Assembly (NCBI GenBank): GCA_963727235.1
Contig: CAVSFZ010000019.1
Coordinates: 124,001-188,000 of the forward strand
DNA: 64,000 nucleotides
Origin: CAVPTL01 sp963727235
Lineage (GTDB): Bacteria > Actinomycetota > Thermoleophilia > Gaiellales > JAICJC01
Reading direction: 5' to 3'
The notes below the pieces were generated by a model. It saw nothing but the letters and a program-made list of their open reading frames with translations. It ran no database searches and was not told the DNA's origin. A program made the translations under genes and the position numbers. Shown in pieces: positions 59,866 through 64,000 of the stretch. Within the stretch, counting starts at the first letter, position 1; each line of letters begins with the position of its first letter.

Positions 59866-59906
59866 GCCGGTGAATAATTGGTGCCTGGCACCAATTATTC
59901 ACCGGC
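59866..59906. repeat. Perfect 20-bp-stem palindrome with GGTGCC-T-GGCACC core
   Basis: Arms 59866-59885 and 59887-59906 are perfectly complementary around a single T. Outer arms GCCGGTGAATAATT/AATTATTCACCGGC differ from those of the copies at 20336 and 59824. Confidence 0.85.
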
Positions 59907-59945
59907 AGTACTCGAGGGCGACCTCACCTGACTGCCAGGCACTGG

Positions 59946-59968
59946 GTTATTCACCTTCGGTGAATAAC
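59946..59968. repeat. 10-bp inverted repeat GTTATTCACC-TTC-GGTGAATAAC
   Basis: It shares the GTGAATAA arm with the two neighbouring palindromes but lacks the core; a partial core TGCCAGGCA lies just before it (59933-59941). It sits about 20 bp upstream of the response-regulator -10 and could be an operator. Confidence 0.65.
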
Positions 59969-60000
59969 TCCGCCGAGGCTGTGGGTAGGCTTCCGGGGCA

Positions 60001-60711
60001 ATGCCGCGAGTGCTGATTGCCGAGGACGATCCTGTGATTGCGAACGCCATGGCCACGCATCTCCGTCGCGCAGGCATGGACGTCGAGGTCGTCAACGACG
60101 GCGATCGCGCGCTCAAGAAGCTGCGCTACGACCGGCCCGACCTGGCGGTCGTCGATCTGATGCTGCCGGGCATCGACGGCTGGCGGATCACCGAAGCGCT
60201 GCGGGCCGAGGGCATCACCCTGCCGATCATCAACGTCAGCGCCCGCGCATCTGAGCACGACAAGGTGCATGCCCTGGGAATCGGGGGTGACGACTACCTG
60301 GCAAAGCCGTTCGGCATGCGGGAGCTGGTCGCGCGGGTACAGGCGTCGCTGCGGCGCAGCGGGGTCAGCCCGGACTCGTCACGCCCGGCCCGGATCGAGG
60401 CTCCCGGCCTGGTGATCGACCCCGACCTGCACCAGGCGATCCTGGATGGCAAAGACGCCGCGCTGACCCGCACCGAGTTTCGCCTGCTGTACGTGCTCGC
60501 GTCCGAACGCGGCCGGGCGCTCAGCCGCGACCAGCTCCAGCAGCGCGTGTGGGGCATGCCCTACCGCCATCGCGACCGGACGGTGGACGTGTGCGTCCGC
60601 AAGCTGCGCCAAAAGCTCGACCGGCGCTCGCAGACCCACACCTACATTCAAACGCACTACAGCGTCGGCTATCGCTTCGAGCCGCTCGAGAAGCCTGCGG
60701 TCACGTCCTGA
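60001..60711 (+). CDS. OmpR/PhoB-family response regulator
   Basis: 236 residues. Receiver domain: RVLIAEDDPVIANAMATHLR (acidic pair), phospho-acceptor Asp in LAVVDLMLPGIDGW, Lys in DDYLAKPFGMRELV. The usual Thr of the LTA segment is Ser (IINVSARASE), which keeps the hydroxyl. The C-terminal winged helix has LTRTEFRLLYVLASERGRAL and RTVDVCVRKLRQKLDRRS. ATG 60001 is 9 nt after TAGGCT. It overlaps the convergent histidine kinase by 11 bp, an unusual arrangement for a two-component pair. Confidence 0.93.
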   Translation: MPRVLIAEDDPVIANAMATHLRRAGMDVEVVNDGDRALKKLRYDRPDLAVVDLMLPGIDGWRITEALRAEGITLPIINVSARASEHDKVHALGIGGDDYLAKPFGMRELVARVQASLRRSGVSPDSSRPARIEAPGLVIDPDLHQAILDGKDAALTRTEFRLLYVLASERGRALSRDQLQQRVWGMPYRHRDRTVDVCVRKLRQKLDRRSQTHTYIQTHYSVGYRFEPLEKPAVTS

Positions 60712-61837
60712 CCGCTGCGGGTGCCGGCAACACCACCGTGATCGTCGTCCCGTCGCCCGGCACCGACTCGATCGATGCCCGCCCGCCGTACTCCTCGGCG
60801 ATGTGCTTGACGATCGCCAGTCCCAGACCGGTACCGGGCCCCGATCGCGCACCCTCCACGCGGTAGAAGCGCTCGAACACCCGCGCAACGTGCTCGGGAG
60901 GGATGCCGCCGCCGGTGTCCTGCACCCACAGCTCCACCGCGCCCGCGAGGCCTCGAGCGCCGACGCTCACCGTCGTGCCCGGGCCGGCATGGGTGATCGC
61001 GTTGCCGACCAGGTTGTCGAGCACCACATCCAGCAGCCGCGGCAGCACCGCCGCCACCAGACCACGGGTGGTCTGGGAGGTAATCGTCATCCCGTTGGTG
61101 TCAGCCGCAGCCTGGTGGCGGGCGACGCACTCGTGCACCGCCTGATCGACGTCGGCGCGTTCGCCGATACCGGTCAACTCGCCGCTCTCGAGCTGAACCA
61201 GCAGCACCATCTCCTCGATCAGCTGGCGCATGGCGTCGATCTCCGCCCGGATCTGGTCGATGGTGGCGGTACGCTCGTCCTCGTTCAGCGGCAGCGCCAC
61301 CGTGTCGGTGAGCGCGAGGATCCGCGCCAGCGGCGTGCGCAGCTCGTGCGAGACGCCGGCCGAGAACAGGCTGCGGGCCTCGCGGAAGTCGGTCTCCGAA
61401 GAAACGTCCACGAGCATCGCCAGGCAGCCCGGTCCCTCAGGCGTGGCATACGGCCGCAGCCGAGCCTCGAAGCGGCGCCGGTCGGGGCCGTACACGGTCA
61501 GCTCGACGGTTTCGGACGGGTCGCCGGCCAGGATCCGCGCGACGCCGCCCGCCAGCTCCGGCGGTGGCGGGTCGGACACCAGCAGCGACTGCTCCCGAGC
61601 CAGCCCGTTGGCACGTACCAGCCGCCCGTCGGCCGCGTACATCAGCACCGGACCGGGGGCCGCCAGAAACAGCGCCTCGCGCGATGCCAGGGCCATCGAC
61701 AGCTCCGATTGCGGCACCGTCAGTCGCTGCTCGGCCTCGTGCCTGGCCCTCTCCTTGGTGCGGTCGAGCGCGATCCGCACGGCGATCGCGGAGACCACCA
61801 GCAGCGCCAATGCCAACGTGATCGTGACCGCCTGCAC
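60701..61837 (-). CDS. Membrane-anchored sensor histidine kinase
   Basis: 378 residues. One N-terminal helix (AVTITLALALLVVSAIAVRI), a PAS-like sensor (about 45-155, MYAADGRLVRANGLAREQSL), HisKA with His in FSAGVSHELRTPLARILAL and HATPase_c with LDNLVGNAITHAGPGTTV, DTGGGIPPEHVARVFERFYR and GPGTGLGLAIVKHIAEEYGG. There is almost no extracellular loop, so it probably senses inside. GTG 61837 lies 6 nt after TACGCT (minus strand, 61844-61849). It is divergent from thrS and convergent with the response regulator. Confidence 0.93.
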   Translation of the reverse strand: MQAVTITLALALLVVSAIAVRIALDRTKERARHEAEQRLTVPQSELSMALASREALFLAAPGPVLMYAADGRLVRANGLAREQSLLVSDPPPPELAGGVARILAGDPSETVELTVYGPDRRRFEARLRPYATPEGPGCLAMLVDVSSETDFREARSLFSAGVSHELRTPLARILALTDTVALPLNEDERTATIDQIRAEIDAMRQLIEEMVLLVQLESGELTGIGERADVDQAVHECVARHQAAADTNGMTITSQTTRGLVAAVLPRLLDVVLDNLVGNAITHAGPGTTVSVGARGLAGAVELWVQDTGGGIPPEHVARVFERFYRVEGARSGPGTGLGLAIVKHIAEEYGGRASIESVPGDGTTITVVLPAPAAVRT

Positions 61838-61880
61838 GCACCGAGCGTACCAGCGGGGGTGGCTTTGTATGCTCCCCTCC

Positions 61881-63794
61881 ATGCATGTGAAGCTTCCCGA
61901 CGGCACCGCGATCGAGTTGGTCGACGGCGCCACCGGTCTCGACGCCGCCCAGGCGATCGGGCCTCGATTGGCCCAAGCGGCGGTCGCCGTCGAGGTCGGA
62001 GGCGAGCTGCGCGATCTCCGGCTGCCGCTGGCCGACGGCGACAGCGTGCGTGTTCTGACCGCGCGTGACCCCGAGGCCCTGGCGGTGCTGCGCCATTCCA
62101 CCGCTCACGTGATGGCCGAGGCCGTGCTGCACCTGTGGCCGGGCACCAAGGTCGCGATCGGGCCTGCGATCGCCGACGGCTTCTACTACGACTTCGAGTT
62201 TCCCGAGCCGGTTTCAGCCGACGACCTCGACCGGATCGACGCCGAGATGCGCCGCATCCTCAAGACCGAGCACCCGTTCGTGCGCACCGACGGGGTCGAC
62301 AAGCACGAGCTCGAGCGACGCTTCGCCGACGAGCACCAGCCCTACAAGCTGGAGCTGGTCGAGGCGCTGCCGGAGGGCGCGATCAGCCTGTACACCCAGG
62401 ACGGCTTCGAGGATCTGTGCCGAGGACCCCACCTGCAGACCACCAAGCCGATCAAGGCCTTCAAGCTCCAGTCACTTGCCGGCGCGTACTGGCGCGGCGA
62501 CTCCCAAAAGCCCATGCTGACCCGTATCTACGGCACCGCCTTCTTCGATCAGGCCGGCCTGGACGAGTACCTGCAGCGCCTGGAGGAGGCACAGAAGCGA
62601 GACCACCGCCGGATCGGCCGCGAGCTCGACCTGTTTCACTTCGAGGACGTCTCGCCCGGCTCGCCCTTCTGGCACCCCAAGGGCATGGTCATCTGGAACG
62701 AGCTGACCGAGCTCTGGCGCACGCTCAACCTCGAGCGCGGATATCAAGAGGTGCGCACTCCGATCATCTTCAACGTCGACGTGTGGAAGAAATCGGGGCA
62801 CTGGGAGGCGTATCGCGAGAACATGTACTTCACCGAGGTTGAGAACGGTGAGTTCGGGCTGAAGCCGATGAACTGCCCCGGCCATATCTTCATCTTCGAC
62901 GACGCTCTGCGAAGCTACCGCGACCTGCCGATGCGCCTGTCGGAACAGGGGCTGGTGCACCGGCACGAGCCCTCCGGCACGCTGCACGGGCTGACCCGGG
63001 TGCGCCACATTACCCAGGACGACGCGCACATCTTCTGCAGCCACGAGCAGATCGAGGACGAGGTGATTGGGTGCCTCGAGCTGGCCGGCGTGATCTACGA
63101 CACCTTCGGCTTGGACATGCGGTTGGAGCTCTCCACCCGTCCGGCCAAGCGGATCGGCTCAGACGAGCTGTGGGACGCCGCAGAGGAGGCGTTGCGGCGG
63201 GCGCTGGAGCGGGCCGGGGTTGAATACGACCTAAACGAGGGCGACGGCGCGTTCTACGGCCCCAAGATCGATCTGCACATGTCCGACTCGATCGGGCGGT
63301 CGTGGCAGATGGGCACGATCCAGCTGGACTTCCAGATGCCCGAGCGATTCGAGATCTCCTACATCGGCAGCGACAACAGCGAGCATCGGCCGGCGATGAT
63401 CCACCGGGCGCTATTCGGCTCGTTCGAGCGGTTCATCGCCATCCTGATCGAGCACTATGCCGGGGCCTTCCCGCTGTGGCTGGCGCCGGTGCAGGTGATG
63501 GTGCTGGCCGTGGCCGACCGTCATGTCGACTACGGCCACCACGTCGTGGAAGCGCTCGCCAACCGGGGCCTGCGTGCGGAGATCGACGTGCGCGGCGAGT
63601 CGATGGGCCGCAAGATCGCCGACGCCGAGCATCAGCGCATCCCGTGCATCCTGGTCGTCGGCGACCGCGAGGTCGAGGCCGAGACAGTGTCGGTACGCCG
63701 CCGCGGTGAGGGAGACCTGGGGGCGATGCCTCTGGCCGACCTGGGCGACGCGCTCTCGGCCGAGGTCGCGGCCAAGAGCGACTCTACGACCTGA
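61881..63794 (+). CDS. thrS: Threonyl-tRNA synthetase
   Basis: 637 residues. TGS domain at the N-terminus (MHVKLPDGTAIELVDGATGL), editing/SAD domain with RHSTAHVMAEAVLHLWPGTK and LCRGPHLQTT, then the class II core: motif 2 RHEPSGTLHGLTRVRHITQD, zinc ligand Cys in MNCPGHIFIFDDA, motif 3 HRALFGSFERFIAILIEH, and an anticodon-binding domain (APVQVMVLAVADRHVDYG). ATG 61881 is 7 nt after TATGCT (61868-61873), hence leaderless, so no T-box leader is possible. Confidence 0.98.
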   Translation: MHVKLPDGTAIELVDGATGLDAAQAIGPRLAQAAVAVEVGGELRDLRLPLADGDSVRVLTARDPEALAVLRHSTAHVMAEAVLHLWPGTKVAIGPAIADGFYYDFEFPEPVSADDLDRIDAEMRRILKTEHPFVRTDGVDKHELERRFADEHQPYKLELVEALPEGAISLYTQDGFEDLCRGPHLQTTKPIKAFKLQSLAGAYWRGDSQKPMLTRIYGTAFFDQAGLDEYLQRLEEAQKRDHRRIGRELDLFHFEDVSPGSPFWHPKGMVIWNELTELWRTLNLERGYQEVRTPIIFNVDVWKKSGHWEAYRENMYFTEVENGEFGLKPMNCPGHIFIFDDALRSYRDLPMRLSEQGLVHRHEPSGTLHGLTRVRHITQDDAHIFCSHEQIEDEVIGCLELAGVIYDTFGLDMRLELSTRPAKRIGSDELWDAAEEALRRALERAGVEYDLNEGDGAFYGPKIDLHMSDSIGRSWQMGTIQLDFQMPERFEISYIGSDNSEHRPAMIHRALFGSFERFIAILIEHYAGAFPLWLAPVQVMVLAVADRHVDYGHHVVEALANRGLRAEIDVRGESMGRKIADAEHQRIPCILVVGDREVEAETVSVRRRGEGDLGAMPLADLGDALSAEVAAKSDSTT

Positions 63795-64000
63795 GGTCGA
63801 TCTCGAATCGGGCGCGGTCGCCGCGGTAGAGGTCGACGGCGTACTCCACCGGGCGGCCGTCGTCGGTGTAGGCCGTCCGGCGCACGCAGATCGCCGACGA
63901 ACCCGGGCGTGTGCCCAGATGGCGGGCGTCCGACGCCTCGAGGGTGGCCGGTTCGATCGTTTCGTGCGCGTGCACCGGCCGTACCCCGAAGGTCGTCGCC
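63784..64000 (-). CDS. GntR-family regulator, C-terminal UTRA domain (5' part outside window)
   Basis: The 71 visible residues read into the window edge. ATTFGVRPVHAHETIEPATL and AICVRRTAYTDDGRPVEYAV, followed by DLYRGDRARFEIDL, are the end of a UTRA ligand-binding domain as in HutC/GntR regulators. The DNA-binding half is off the window. Its stop overlaps thrS by 11 bp, tail to tail. Confidence 0.85.
   Translation of the reverse strand, partial: ATTFGVRPVHAHETIEPATLEASDARHLGTRPGSSAICVRRTAYTDDGRPVEYAVDLYRGDRARFEIDLRS

Overview
The window is 64 kb of dense, GC-rich bacterial chromosome (by eye about two-thirds G+C) with no phage, plasmid, transposase or CRISPR genes. The gene set (uvrB-uvrA, Rex, FmdB, tsaE-tsaB-rimI-tsaD, a K+-independent-type membrane pyrophosphatase, a YbdK ligase), the many GTG/TTG starts and the abundance of start codons lying 6-7 nt after a TANNNT -10 box (leaderless mRNAs) fit an actinobacterium. 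The deep-branching Thermoleophilia type is my best guess, by inference only.

Layout. 1-6.1 kb: nucleotide excision repair (3' end of uvrB, then uvrA under an apparent LexA operator) with a PilZ-like protein, a bacterial PH-domain membrane protein and a Nudix hydrolase. 6.1-20.4 kb: mostly single-gene units, including a secreted protein of unknown family, an enoyl-CoA hydratase/isomerase, an Rdx/SelW-like protein with a degenerate Nudix protein, an APH-fold kinase, an orphan D12-class adenine methyltransferase coupled to a GNAT, a cupin, a cysteine dioxygenase-like protein, an EamA exporter, an SDR, alpha/beta hydrolases, a CocE-like hydrolase and a TetR regulator with a clear operator. 20.4-23.6 kb (minus strand): GNAT, glyoxalase, and a pantothenate operon DUF2520-panC-panB. 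23.7-28.1 kb: FmdB, uracil-DNA glycosylase, the t6A tRNA-modification operon with rimI and a glutaredoxin-like gene, then rex. 28.3-32.7 kb: PAS-GAF histidine kinase and receiver-only regulator, YbdK, a small protein and MTA phosphorylase. 32.8-43.3 kb: ion transport and threonine synthesis: hppA, two APC permeases each fused to a UspA domain and separated by a 54-aa membrane protein, hom, two TrkA-type regulators, thrC and thrB. 43.4-55.5 kb: a secreted Ig-like protein, pcrA/uvrD, a CPA1 antiporter with an RCK_C domain, a 47-aa hydrophobic protein, a divergent pair of large membrane proteins (one frameshifted), a universal stress protein and TerC. 55.5-64 kb: tRNA-Val(GAC), several small membrane genes, NDH-2, a Nudix hydrolase, a structured intergenic region, a convergent response-regulator/kinase pair, thrS and the 3' end of a GntR/UTRA regulator.

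Four non-coding signals stand out. (1) Leaderless promoters precede at least 16 genes. (2) A 167-bp MITE-like element with 23-bp terminal inverted repeats occurs twice (6119-6285 and 28069-28235, about 93% identical), and each copy supplies a stop codon to a neighbouring gene. (3) Perfect or near-perfect palindromes share the core GGTGCC-N-GGCACC but have different arms (20336-20372, 59824-59854, 59866-59906). (4) A promoter plus structured leader at 59661-59815 resembles the 5' part of a ydaO/yuaA c-di-AMP riboswitch and runs straight into those palindromes. Several K+-related genes (APC-UspA permeases, TrkA pair, RCK_C antiporter) are of types that are c-di-AMP targets in other bacteria, but any link here is inference.
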